From Colius striatus (lineage: Eukaryota > Chordata > Aves > Coliiformes > Coliidae): a stretch of DNA of 64,000 nt. Below the pieces are notes generated by a model. The model made no database searches. It was not told the DNA's origin and saw only the letters and a program-made list of their open reading frames with translations. The translations under genes were made by a program, and so were the position numbers. The DNA lies in contig NC_084761.1 in NCBI RefSeq assembly GCF_028858725.1, positions 20,986,501-21,050,500 on the forward strand, given 5' to 3'. Shown in pieces: positions 50,346 through 62,564 of the stretch. How positions within the stretch are numbered: the first letter of the stretch is position 1; the number at the start of each line of letters is the position of its first letter.

Positions 50346-51208
50346 TGTCATGGGTTTGTGAGGAGCCGCTTTTGCTTGATAACACGGGGAGGAGGCTGAA
50401 GTGCAGTCCAGTAAAGAGTTCTTTCCCCTGGCTCTGAGTTTGGGCCAATCTAGCACCTCTGCCATCACTATTTAAGAAGGGAAATTTGAAGTGCGCAGGA
50501 GGTGGAAAGGAAGGGCAAGCTGGAGTTGACCATGTGGCCTCTGCAGTCAGGAAAGAAGGCCAGGGGGAGCAAAGCCAGACCAGAGACACTCTTTCTGCCC
50601 ATGGTGAGAGATAGAGACCCTGTGACAGAGGGATTGAGAGTTAGAGACTCCAAATCAGAGTGGGGAACCAGTTTGGACTCTGACCAGGAGGAAACAAGCT
50701 GAAGTTGCAGTGCCCTGTCAAAGCGGCCCATTCAGGGCTGCCCGGTGTGTACGAGACCCTGAGCTGGAGCAAGGGAGGGCTGGCGCAGAGCACTTCTCCT
50801 CAGGAGTGTGATAAGCAGCAAGAGACATCAGGAAAGGACTGACTGCATCCCTATTCCCTGCTCCCAGCACCACTTATAGGGGGGAGGAGATAATGACACC
50901 GGGCTCAGGGCTCTGAGCCCAGGAAGAGAAGATGGATGGAGGAAAGGGAATCTCAAGGAGCTGTTTGCACTTCCATCATTTGCCCTACTCTGTATTGTTT
51001 TTTCCTTTGGATATTTCTGTTTGTTATGTTTTGGTTGGTGGTGGATTAAATGAAGTTTTGTTTTCTTCCCCAAGCTGAGTGGCCTGGTCTGTTTTGTCTG
51101 GGACCATAAGTGGCAATTAAGCCCTCCTTGTCCTTGGGGAGTTCCAGGGTCTGCGGTACTGAAGTCTGATCACTGTCTTTTGTCCCTGGATGGGCCCAAA
51201 CCACGACA
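50346..51208 (+). mobile_element. Probable complete solo LTR, 863 bases
   Basis: It begins tgtcatgggtttg and ends caaaccacgaca, imperfect inverted termini of the TG...CA kind. The flanks are ctgtt (50341-50345) and ctatt (51209-51213), a 5-base target duplication with one mismatch. Inside, tatttaag near 50470 could be the promoter box, and ATTAAA near 51045 the poly(A) signal, giving U3-R-U5 order on the plus strand. No retroviral coding sequence is next to it. Family name not determined. Confidence 0.8.
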
Positions 51209-51213
51209 CTATT

Positions 51214-53189
51214 GCATTAAATGCACACTTGGTAGGCATTCTTGATAGGCCTAGAAGTAAGGCCAGGATGAATAGTTCTTACTTCCTATCCCTACTCCCA
51301 GCTATTCTGTGGCAGCCATTTGGAAACAAATGCCTTATAGCTCGTGTCTACCAGCTTGTACCATGAGACTGTGTGTGTGCCAGCCCTTGGCTCCTGTCCT
51401 GAGGCAGGTCAACACTAGCTAAAGGCATGACAGGTGCTAGTTCCCCTGGAAATGTGCCTGGTGGTGGAGCTCTTAAGTGACCAGTGCAAGAGGAGGATGG
51501 AGGAAATGATGTTCAAAGAGCTCTGACCAGGGAGTTAAATAAGCGACAGGGCTCTTAGGGGCCTAATCCTGGTAGGAAGCCTATGGCATATTCTTCCTTA
51601 GGAACAAACTATTCCCTTCAGCAGATAAAGTCCATCTTGCAGCTCCACCTGAGGAGGTGCAGAGACATGCTGCAGAAGACCTGTGCTCAGAATCACTGCC
51701 ACTCAGTCCTGAATGCAAAGCTTTGGCACAACAATGTGTTCACTAGGATATCATTCTAACAAAGTAAACAAAGTTCACCAACTGTTGGGATGGGCAGGTT
51801 GCCAGCCTCCCTCTGGGAGTACAACTGTTCACAGCTGTTGAAGGCAACCATGCCTTCAATTGTTTGCACCATTTATTCAACACAAGTGGTACTTAGAAAA
51901 AAAACACTGGGGGTAAGAGGAGAGTGAATGCTGCCTAAGAACCTACTGCACTGCCTGTCCACCTCAGGATGGCAAACAACCCAGCACATTTTCACTGTTC
52001 CTAGGCCCATGCATCTTGCAGAGTCTAGCTCATCTGTCCCCATTCCTTGTGAGACCCTGGCCACTAGCCCCAGTGCAATATTGCACTTTGTTGTGCCTAC
52101 CAGCCTAAATTTTGAGTATTTAAGACCTTATGGCCAAATCAGTGCTGGTCCCTAGGATGGGAAGCATTAAGCTAGACCTTCAGTGCAGTCTGCAGTACTT
52201 TGTATGGGTTAGCTGTATCCGTTGACACCACAGTTAGGGCAAATACTTTGGGGAAGCAGAAAAGGTCACACTACCTGCTTGGTGCTAGCATGTGACCCAG
52301 CTCTCAGGATACAGTCACTGCATCAAGTGCTGGCTTATTAAGCACAAATTACTGGCTCATGCCTTGCCTTTTCCTCTAACATGATTGTGTGGGAAAGGAC
52401 TTCATGCTTTCTCCTGTCATCAGACCAAACCAGCACATGACTAAGTGACCAATGACATCCTCCTTCAAACATTTAGCTTGGGGAAAAAGGAACTTGCAGG
52501 AACAGTTTCAGAATAGGGCATACAGATTTAATGTCAGCAAAACTGCATTCCAAAGCACATAAAAGATTTCTGATGCTGCCTTACTGATACTCCCAAAAGC
52601 TTCATTTCACCATAAATAAACATCACAGCTTGGCTCAGAGAACACACATGGGATGCTCCAACTGAAAAAAAAGCATTTGCCTGTAAAGCCTACCAACACA
52701 GTAAGATGCTATAAGAACCAATGTAAAACAATACTATGCTTTATACCAGCTCCCTGCTGAGTCTCCTCTCAGAAGCTGTTCTTCCCCAGAAGCTAAACCC
52801 CACATTTCTGGTATTTTTTCAGAATCAACTGTTTTTTATCTCCAGCTTAGAAGATTATACCTGTCAGCTACAAACACAGATGTCATTTTTTTTTCTTAAA
52901 CACAAAACTCACGCTTGTATTTGTTTTCTCACTGCTCTTTAGACTTTGGACTTTGATAAAACTTTATGTGTTAAAAGTTCTTTGAAAATAAATATTTCGA
53001 GGTCTTTTCTGTTGCATTTTTCTGTGGGCCTGACAATGTAAAGAGTCTACACAGAAGTCAAAGCATAACATCTCTAGGATATTAGACAACCATAAGAATC
53101 TATCAGCATGAATTTGCTGGAACATTTTATTTATGATTCTAAGAGCTACTGGGTACCACTTCAGTGAACTCTGAGATGAGACACTTAAC
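51214..53189. other. Gene-free stretch
   Basis: No exon, RNA gene or repeat family recognised. Confidence 0.4.
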
Positions 53190-53462
53190 ATTTTGCAGAA
53201 ATTAGGCAAATGGATTATACTATGTTTTATGCTTTGAGGTCTCTGCTGCTACTCATCACTGGCAAAATAACATAACATAGCATAACATAACATAACATAA
53301 CATAACACAACATCATAACAACATAACACAACAATGTCTTATTATTACATTTCACAGAAATTAGGTATATGGATTACACTGTGTTTTATGCTTTGGTGTC
53401 TCTGTTGCTCCCCATCACTGGCAAAATAACATAATATAACAGCATAATGTCTTATTATTGTT
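53190..53462. repeat. Tandem duplication (about 157 bases) containing a CATAA microsatellite
   Basis: The segment from about 53193 (ttttgcagaaattaggcaaa) to 53346 recurs from 53347 (catttcacagaaattaggta), with the shared text ttatgctttg and catcactggcaaaataacat. In copy one the CATAA run is long (53265-53330); in copy two it is short. Both copies end tgtcttattatt. Confidence 0.85.
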
Positions 53463-54169
53463 TCAGTCTACTTCTGACTATACTGTCTCTGACATTCTGC
53501 CACATGCAGAACTTCACTGAATAACAAAGGTGTTTTGGGGGAGTGTATCTCATTGTATAGCTAAAGAGTGAGGAGATTAAAATACTGTGCACAGGGGAAC
53601 ACTTAATATTTCTTCTATCCCTTTCTACTGTGCTCCAAGAGGAGATTTTCACTCATTCAATGTTTCTCTTTTTTTCTGCTTTGAAATGTCTTATATTTTC
53701 TCTTTTATTTTAAATCCTTAGAAGAGATTTGATTCTAACCTGGGAGGAGGTAAAAGGCATTGGGCACTAATCATGAAACAGCATGTGAAATGCAACTGGA
53801 CCAGTCAGGGAAAAGGAGAACGGTGAGTAACAAAATGGAAAGCATGACTTGCAAAGAGAGTGACTAATAAAACAATGAAGCTGACAAATAACAGCTCATG
53901 GGAAACAAATCTAAGAGGAAAAGGTATTTAGGGAAAGTTGTCATTCCTTGATATCACTGGCACAGTACCCAGGTTCAGAGAAAGCACAGGAAATGCTGTA
54001 AGATATTGGCTTAGGCAAGCAATAAGCTCTACCTGAAATCCAAAAAGGAATTCCTATGGATAAGTAAGAAAGACTGGCACTAGACCTCTTAGATGTTTTG
54101 AGCAAGTTCAGCGAGGATTAAATGCATTATAATAAGGTAAAATAACAGAAAAAAGAATCAGGAGCTGTT

Positions 54170-55300
54170 TCCTTGAAAAGTTATGTAAAATCCAAAGAAC
54201 CTATGACATTTGCAGATGATCACCACTTAGGAAACACTCTGAAGATGTTGAAGGGCTTCAGATGGGTTCAAAATGATCCTGACATGTTGGACAAAAGCTG
54301 GAATAAAAATAAAAAGAGAGCAAAAGCAAGGCCAATTGATCTGTCCCAAGCAGATCTTCAGCTATGCGAATAGTGAACGAGGAACAATTGGCTAGACAGG
54401 AGTTTAGCAAGGGAAGGATACAGGGACTTTGGTAGATTGCAAACGTCAGCAACGTCCTAGTTGTGAAAAAATAGGAAGCATCCTACCACGAGAACAATGA
54501 CAAACATGAAGTAACCCTCTGTACCTCTCAGCCTGATTAAGACCACATCTGGGTGTGACATCTGTGTCTAAGTTTGGTTACTGTGCTTTAAGAAGTATAT
54601 AAATAAATTCAAAAGAAAAGGAGGAAAGCTACAGGAATGATGATGCACCTATGACCAACATTCAAGACAGAGCAAACAGTTTCTAACACAGTTAAAAGAT
54701 AAGTGAGGACACGCACAAGAAGTTCCAATTGAGTACGAGGGTGGTAAAAAGAAATGGGAAATACTTTGATTCCTATGTTTCTATGGGACAGAATAAGTGA
54801 ATTCAGAGGGAGTGGACAGATTTGGATTAAAAACTAGCAATGACTTTCGAACAGAAGACAGTTAAATAATGAAATGTATCATCCTTAAGACTCTGGTTTA
54901 TCCCTCCTTCAAGATCAGCTTACGTAGTCATCACCAGGCTGGTGGTGTCTGACAGCAGAAGGGTAAAACAGACCAGCACTTATTGTTAACAAGGGGTTTT
55001 CTTTTTAAGAGAATCCATGGACTGTCTTGTATTTTACAGTTATTTTGGTGGCTATGAAGAACAAAGTCCTTAAGATATAGCTAAGCGTTACCATCTTACA
55101 ATATACACAGTCAGATTTGTAACCAGCAGTAGCTGGGCACCTGTGTGTGCTGGCAGGCAGAAACATATTTACTGTCCATGTGCGTGTCAGAGGGAAGAGG
55201 GTATAAATAAATACATTCATGGATGACCTCTAGGCCACCAGCAGCCTGCCAGACACTAGCCCTAAACTGGACTCCTGAGGTCCCTTTCAGCCTATTGCCT
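54170..55300 (+). mobile_element. Old, diverged CR1/L3-type LINE remnant
   Basis: A weak CR1-like order is visible: MTFADDHHLGN (the reverse transcriptase FADD motif), then gaccacatctgggtgtgaca at about 54541, aagctacaggaatgatgatg at about 54628, and an end like actcctgaggtccctttcag at about 55271. Divergence is far greater than in the CR1 copies elsewhere here. Confidence 0.5.
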
Positions 55301-55691
55301 TTGCTGCTTTGGATGGAAGAAAAGGCTTTGATGGTGCCTGGCTTTCCTTCACCATGACTGTAAGACGTATAGACATATGTGCTGATTCATCATAAGAAAC
55401 GGCTTTTTGCCCCTTTTCCCTGTCTGCCTTTCAGATTTTAACAGCTGCTAATGTAAAGCAGGTCTGGATTTGGGATATCCTCATTACTAGCCACTTTGAA
55501 GGCAAGTTCTGAGGACTGCACTCCTCTCAATTCTAATCTGCTTGCTTTTCTGCTCTCACTACATTCTTCAGTGTCTTACAGTGGAAAACAATTTCTTGGT
55601 CAGCAATCTAGGACAGAAGGTATGGAAAATATTGCTCTTAAAAAGCTAATAGCAACTGAGAGAAAGAGTTCCTTCGTTGTATGGAAAAGAA

Positions 55692-55798
55692 GATGACTGT
55701 CACTGAAATAATATTGATAAATTATAATAGATGCTAATATATATTGATATATGATAATATATGCTAACATATGATAATATTGATGACTGTCACTGAAA
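55692..55798. repeat. AT-rich block between 17-base direct repeats
   Basis: gatgactgtcactgaaa occurs at 55692-55708 and again at 55782-55798, 90 bases apart. Between them is ATATTGATA/ATGATAATATAT low-complexity sequence. Confidence 0.8.
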
Positions 55799-56394
55799 AT
55801 ACCTTTTAGGTTTTTAAAATAAGATATTTAATGGTTTCTCGATGGACATAAGAATCTAATATTTACTTTGAATTATGGTTTTCTGAACTACTAAATTGCA
55901 GAAGGAAGTATCTCCACTCCATTGACTTAAGGTATTTTTCTTTGCACTACTGATCTTACATAAAAAAGGGGTTATTTTACACATCATTGCAACCTTTGTA
56001 ACAATCTAAATGGGCTTCCTTTTAATGCTGCTTGCAGCTATCATTTAGAAGTAATAGCAGAATGAGTTTAAAAGAAACTATCCCATCATACAGTGTCTAT
56101 CTAGTAGTTTTCCTCCTCCCTCTTCTGTGTTGAGAAGGATTTTCTTTTTTCAATTGACTGCTTCAAAGATAAGAATTCAAATTTAAATTTCTTTTATTCA
56201 CTTGAGCCCAGTGGCACAAAATTGGAGTTATTCATGGATCTGTTAATCAACACAGTCATTTTATTCTAATTTTCTATCTCTGATGCATTTTTAGTAGCGA
56301 TATCAGTACAATAAGATTGAAAGTAACACAAAATAACAGGGCAGTGGAAACCAAATGCAAGATCAGTATAACAGATTTTCATAGAGTATTTAAA

Positions 56395-57160
56395 TGTAAG
56401 ACAATTCTAATGAAATTCATCAAGGGCAAGTGTAGAGTCTTGCATCTGGGAAAGAATAACCCCAGGTACCAGTACAGGTTGGGGAATGAACTCTTAGAGA
56501 GTAGTGTAGGGGAAAGCAACCTGCATGTCCTGGTGGGCAGCACATGAGCATGAGCCAGCAATGTGCCCTCATGGCCAAGAAGGCAAATGGCATCCTGGAG
56601 TATATAAGAAAGGACGTGGGCAGTAGGTCAAGAGAGGTTCTCCTCCTCCTCTACTCTGCCCTCATGAGACCACATCTGGAATATTGTGTCCAGTTCTGGG
56701 CCCCTCAGTTCAAAAAGGACAGGGGGCTGCTTGAAAGAGTACAGTGCGGGGCCACCAAGGTGATTAAGGGAGTGAAGCATCTCCCTTGTGATTAAAGGCT
56801 GAGGGAGCTGGGGCTCTTCAGCTTGGAGGAGATTGAGGGATGATATCATTAGTGTTTACAAATATGTAAAGGGCAGGTGTCAGGAGGATGGAGCCAGGTT
56901 ATTCTCGGTGATGTCCAATGATAGGACAACGGGCAACATGTACAAAGAGGTTCCAAAGAAACATAAGGAAAAACTGCTTCACTGTTCAGGTGAGGGAGCA
57001 CTGGCACAGGCTGCCCAGATGGGTTGTGGAGTCTCCTTCTCTGGGGACATTCAAAACTCACCTGGACGAGTTCCTATGTGGCTTGCTCTGGCAGGGGGGT
57101 TGGACTAGATGATATTTTGAGGTCCCTTCCAGACCTTAAGATTCTGTGATTCTGTGAAGA
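56395..57160 (+). mobile_element. CR1 LINE, 3' part (about 0.77 kb)
   Basis: Nearly identical to the 7232-8252 copy where they overlap (agtgtagagtcttgcatctg, gaccacatctggaatattgt, tgtgattctgtg tail). It begins further 3' in the element and has small deletions. Frames are broken: [18 protein letters not shown] and [11 protein letters not shown] can be read. Confidence 0.92.
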
Positions 57161-57261
57161 TCTCTTACTGGCAAAAATGCTCCTCACATGCCACCTGCTG
57201 GCTACTGTGAAATGTTTCATGGAGAACATCGGTGCACCCAGCCAAGACACTCACAATTAAT

Positions 57262-57340
57262 ATGGGAAAAAGATGGTGGGAGTTGGACTAGATGATCTCT
57301 AAAGGTCCCTTCCAACCCCTACCATTCTATGATACAGAAA
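57262..57340 (+). mobile_element. CR1 LINE extreme 3' end
   Basis: About 75 bases: gttggactagatgatctcta, ggtcccttccaacccctacc, ending attctatgata. A separate short insertion after the longer CR1. Confidence 0.8.
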
Positions 57341-57744
57341 GACAGGGTTATGTTTTTTTGCCAGAGTATGATGCAGGTCCAAAGTATATGAATACTTTGC
57401 CCTTCTCATTTTTCTCCCTAGTTAGGTGGGGACCAAATACAGAAAGGATCAAGCAACTGCCAAGAAAACTTACATGACAGCAAAGTCTTGAATTTCAGAT
57501 TTTAACCTGACTTCCAAGGAAAGCTTTAGATTAAGCTTTGTGAGCTACAGTTATCTATGAGATGATGCTGTTCTTCCCATCTCATTTTAGCTCTGCCTTT
57601 GAGCACATCTTTTCACTGGGGACAGCAAGAAGAGATGAACAGAATATCTTAGTTCTGTACTTGTTTTCACAGCTCTATCTGTGTTTCTCCCTTCTCACTA
57701 TATCCCCTACTTGCCTTTCTCCACTATGCTGTGCCTCCTCTTTT

Positions 57745-58035
57745 AATACAGAGGTATATTCACTTCAGTCTTCAAAAAGGGCAAGAAGGAGGAGCCAGAT
57801 AACTACACATCAGTCAGCCTCGCCTCCATCCCTGGAAAGGTGATGGAACAACTGATCCTGGGTGCTGTTTCCAGGCATTTAAAGGACAAGAAGGTCATTA
57901 GAAGCAGTCAGCATGGTTTTCCCAAAGGGAAGTCATATTTGACCAATCTGGTAGTCTTTTATAAAGATGTAACAAGGTGGATAGATGGTGGTAGTGCAGT
58001 GGATGTGGTTTATATTCCCAAGTGGACCATTTCTA
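57745..58035 (+). mobile_element. CR1 LINE internal fragment (reverse transcriptase)
   Basis: Translates as a CR1 reverse transcriptase piece: KGKKEEPDNYTSVSLASIPG, then VMEQLILGAVSRHLKDKKVI, SQHGFPKGKSYLTNLV and DVTRWIDGGSAVDVV. It is cut off at both ends and has no 3' tail, so it is not the missing 5' half of the copy at 56395, which lies upstream of it. Confidence 0.88.
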
Positions 58036-59531
58036 GTTAAACTGTCCACCTGTTTGCCTGCAAACTAAAAAAACCCTACAACTCTTTAGCAAATGGCTGG
58101 AATTAAGAATTAAGAGAGTTACTACACATAATTCTATATTTTTTAGGAATCAGAGAGACCAAAGTTGTTAAGAGTTGATTTGGCACCTGGTACCTCAACC
58201 CTAAAACATGGAAAAAGCAAAATGTGGGTGAACCTTTAATGATCCAAAAGAAAGAAGCAACAGTGTTTACAACGTAACACCACCTCCTATTCAGAGACAG
58301 GTCCCACTGACACTGAGCCCAGTGGGGTTAATGACTACAGGGCATGTAGGTTATGGGAACATGCCCTGTGCATCACTTGCAAGTTGGAATAAAAGGCATA
58401 ATGTCTCTTTCTGTTTACCTGACTGGTGACAGTACCTGCTTGGTTTTTCATTCTGTGACAATGAGAATCAACAGTGTAAGGCCTGGCAAGTGCTGACAGC
58501 TCTTACTATGAGAAAGCTGCTACCTGCTTCAAACCTCACCTGTGACCTGTTCTTCTTTCCCTCCCCAACAGAGTGTCATAAAAGCACAGTTGGGTTTTTT
58601 ACACATGCCATCCTTATGCTCAGGAAGAGCTCTCTGCAATCTCCATAAAGCTTCACCTGCCAAATTCTCATTTTTGAGTTGTCTGTGTGGAACTTCCAGC
58701 TGTCCCAATACTATAGGCACAGGGAATAACAGGGCTCCTTAATTTCTGTTTCTTTTGTACCTGTTCATGTTTCCACTTGTATTCCACTGTCACACTTTGT
58801 TGTATTACAAAACTAAAACCAGAAGCACTGTACATGCACAAAACTTGTTTAAGGGCTCTCCAACATCCTTAATACTCTCTATCATCCTTAGTACAGCAGT
58901 TGTGGATAGCACAGGATCAGACACTGGCCAGGCTTCCTAAATAGCATCCCTTACTGCCGCTGTCAGAGCCAGTTACAGGGGACAGATGCACTGCGGGCCT
59001 GATTCATCTCTGATGCTACAGCTGAGATTCCCTGTCACCACACTAGATGGCAGAGTTTACAGAATAAAATTCAGAAAGTTCATTTGAGACACTGCACATC
59101 TGGGCCAGGACTTCCTAATAACAGCCCTAGTTGATGAGTTGTTTATAGAATTGTAACAGTAATACTCTTTTGGTTTTGAAAAGTGAAAAGGTGACAGGTT
59201 GAAGGCTCCAGATCTTAGGCCAGTCAGCTAGTTGGTAATTCTGCAGTAGCTTTTCAAAATACAGTGCAGCAGCAAATGCTATCACATTTACTGAATAAAC
59301 AGTGGTGCAGTGAAGTACCAGTAGTCACAGAACACAATCTTCCAAGCTAATGCCACATCAGAAATAATCATAAATTAACTAATGTTAAACTGAAATCTTA
59401 AATTGTGTCCCTGAGACTTTGAGAAACTGTATCTTGTATTGATTCTTTGTTTAGTTCCAAAGAAAACTTTAAAAAACATACGAGATACATTTTGGAGCAT
59501 TTCTCTTAACCTGCTTTGGAAATTCTCTTAG
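58036..59531. other. Gene-free stretch
   Basis: No exon, RNA gene or repeat family recognised. Confidence 0.4.
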
Positions 59532-59609
59532 GAGGCAGAGGTCTCCACCTTCTACAGGATGTAAGTGTTTCGAGAATTCCTAGAGAGGAAGGGCTACCAA
59601 AACCCAGGG
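59532..59609 (+). pseudogene. Exon-like segment with an in-frame stop, unassigned
   Basis: After the acceptor-like ttctcttag, one frame reads EAEVSTFYRM, stop, VFREFLERKGYQNPG up to the donor-like GGG|GTAAGT. A second donor-like GTAAGT lies at the stop itself (AT|GTAAGT). It may be a decayed exon or chance. In human, FAM47E sits between SCARB2 and STBD1 on this strand; I cannot show that this is a relic of it. Confidence 0.2.
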
Positions 59610-60176
59610 GTAAGTTACCATCTGCAACAATTGGTGAGTTTGCTTCAGAACAGGAACCTCTGTCCTTAGCATCCTATGAGGTCTTGGGCCATGACTCTTC
59701 TCACTTCTATCCAGCATCTTTGCTTCTAACACTTGGTAAGTGATCAGCAACTCAGGAATTTCAGCCTTAGCATTTGCCAAGAACCATGTTTTAAAGGAAA
59801 TAGAAAATATAGACATCCTAAGAGGAGTTCCAAAGCACAAATTCAGTACTACCTGGACAGGATATCATTGTTACAAGTATGACTGAATGACTAAAACTAG
59901 CTATATCCAGCATGAATCCATATTGCCTCTGAAAGGGGAAGGTCTGCCTTTCCTTTTAGCCACCCACTCTCGTTTTCTCCCCTTTGTTGGCAGAAATATT
60001 TGTGTGGATGAAAATAAACATTTTTAAAAAGATTCTACATTAATTGTCAGCTGGATCAGTTATCTCATCTGACCCATTTAAATGGTCACATGAAAGCAAG
60101 GGCCTGTGCAAAACAGGCAGTGAGAACAATGGAGCTGAAGGGTCAGCTAACTCATTTCTGTTACAGTCTGAATTTA

Positions 60177-60245
60177 GAATCATAGAATCAAATCATAGAA
60201 TCATTTTGGTTTGAAAAGACTACCATTAAGTCCAACCACTAACCT
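60177..60245 (-). mobile_element. CR1 LINE 3' end fragment (reverse orientation)
   Basis: Reversed CR1 tail (agaatcatagaatcaaatca, then tagaatcattttggtttgaa) followed by aagtccaaccactaacctaa. About 70 bases. Confidence 0.8.
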
Positions 60246-61015
60246 AACCTTGCTCACAACATCTCTCTCTCCTCTGAACTGTGGCTGTTTCACAGCAGAG
60301 TACAAGGATGACCCTGGGTTAGGAGACCAAAACTCTCAAAGTGTGTTTGTATCAGTGGCTGCTGCTAACACCTGGAAGCAACTGAGCAAAAATGGTGTGT
60401 GCCTTCTGGGGCCTATGTAGGACTTGAGGAATCTAGGATTTGGGTTACAGAACCTTCCTTCTCTGTCTGGCTGAGTGACAAGCTTCCTTCTGGTGGCACC
60501 TGGGTCCTTTGTGACTCCTTTTTTCAAATGTCTTACTAGTAACAACAATTCCTCTCTGAGCACTCAAAGCAATCCATGTGCTTTGCTTTAGGGTTTTTTT
60601 TCTGCAGATACTCGATGAGAAAGAGTCTGACAACAGAGAAGACTTATATAAGCATGGAAGATGAATAGAACCAGGAGATCTTTGCTCTTTTCTTGCTCAT
60701 TGAAGTAGCATTCTGCCTTTCATCACCTGCATTTTTGTGTATTCAAATTAAAACATTCCTTAAGGTTTTCTGTAAACTGTGTTAAGGTCTTCTAAATTGT
60801 GTTAATTTGGCACCTCTTTCTTCCTAATCTTCCTAACATTTAAGCAAATAAATACTAGAGTTAGCAGCTCCAAGTATTACCCCTTCATCTGTGCTGAGGG
60901 CTGGCAGAAGGATGTTCTTTTTGTCTGCCCTGCTTCAGGGAGATGACTATGACTAGGAATTTAAACTGCAGTACACACATACTACCTAAAGAACAGTAGG
61001 GTGCAGGTGCCTTAC

Positions 61016-61081
61016 CTGATAATCCCAGCTGAGCAAGGTGGTGTACAAATACAGAGCATGAGACAGTCTCTGATTTGGAGG
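61016..61081 (-). CDS. Candidate 66-base exon, unassigned
   Basis: On the minus strand a strong acceptor (TTCCTTCTTTTCTAG) precedes 22 open codons, PPNQRLSHALYLYTTLLSWD then YQ, ending at CAG|GTAAGG. It is phase 0 at both ends. I do not recognise the family, and found no convincing partner exons nearby. It could be an exon of a small gene, an alternative upstream exon, or chance. Confidence 0.3.
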
Positions 61082-62560
61082 CTAGAAAAGAAGGAATATA
61101 AGTAAACCACAAATGTATTATCTACTACTCAAAGAGTTTCACTTGTTACCACAGCTCACTACAGTCAGGTGTCTGCTTTAAGTAGCAAGGCTAAGCTGCA
61201 CCTTGAAGCATTATCAGTGATAAAAGAGAGTGCACCCAAACCCACATTCACTGAGGAAGTGCTGAGGCAGGTCCTAGCTTCTCAGCTCTTTACTTTCCCA
61301 CTGCATTGTTGAGCTGAAGGTCTGAGCAGTGCATCAGAGTTCAGCACATGCCTGAACGCATCCCACACATCAAAGTACCAAAATAGTTATTTTTACTTAA
61401 GCACAAGCTCAGCACTTTGCTGGAGGAGACCAACAGAGGAGATGCCTTAGCTACTGTGGTAACCAAAGCAAGGAAAAATATTTAGATCATGAATTCTGCG
61501 TATTCACATAGGCCACCATATACCGTATCAGCCAGGGAACTTCACCGCAAGACTGCACACTTGTGCTTCTATAAATTCAAATGACATTTACTGTCCTGGT
61601 AAGCTGAGGTAGCACAGCTCTAAGTGACACTGAAAGATTAAGCAGTTCACACGCTGGAAATAGACTTATTGGGACATCCACTTAGCCATTCTCCTTTCTA
61701 ATGAGATAGCAGATTAAAATCTCATCAATGGGCTTTAGAGATCAAGTAATGACAACACCTTTGTTCAGATAAAGAGAATGGTGTTTAAAAAGGCAGTAGT
61801 CAAAAGTGAATGGAACTACCTCCCCTTATTCCTTCTCTGGTGCTAATCTTTAGTGTTAGCAGTCTACACTGAGAAATATTTTCAGATAGTCACTCCAGAA
61901 TTACCAATTCAAAACTCAAACTCATACATTGCATTTACTAAATTAATTAGGTTCCTAGTGAGATTTATCTGCATAATCTTTTAATTCTGAAATAAACTTG
62001 ACATCATCACTTCAACAGGAAAATTGGTTTGTAAAATGAAGGTAAATGAAAATAAACATCAAATATTCTCTCCACTAATAGACTCTGAAGTCCTGGTAGT
62101 CCAAAAGAGCTTCCTGAGTCTAACGCAGAAGACAGGAGAGTAGGCCAATGTTAAGAAATCCAATTGTTGCCATTAGAGTATGATGCAGAAGTTACAAAGT
62201 TAGTAGTGAATTAATCTCAGTTCTCAGGGATACTAGAGAAAGCCTGTTTTTTTCACCAGGACAAGCATTAAAAGGACAAGCAAATTGGTCACCCTCAGCA
62301 CACTCCAATGTACAAATCTAAGGCCATCAGCACCGCTAGAATGAAACTTCACAAACTTCTTATTGCTCCAACACCTACTTTCATGCAAAAATAGGAAAGA
62401 AACTCAAACATTCATGTTTGGATTATCTGTGGTTTAAAACACTTGCAGCATGGCCACTTTATGCAGAGATCTTAGCTACAGAGACAATAACGAGTGAAAA
62501 GATAGAAGGAAAAAAAAAAAAAGAGAGAGGACAGAAGAGGAGGAGGGAAGCAGGTTAGAA
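61082..62560. other. Gene-free stretch upstream of STBD1
   Basis: AT-rich sequence with no recognised exon or repeat, ending in a purine tract with an A run near 62510. Confidence 0.4.
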
Positions 62561-62564
62561 AAAG

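Noticed and set aside
56395-58035. The three CR1 pieces considered as one full-length element
   Set aside because: The internal reverse transcriptase piece lies downstream of the 3' end piece in the same orientation, so they are separate insertions.
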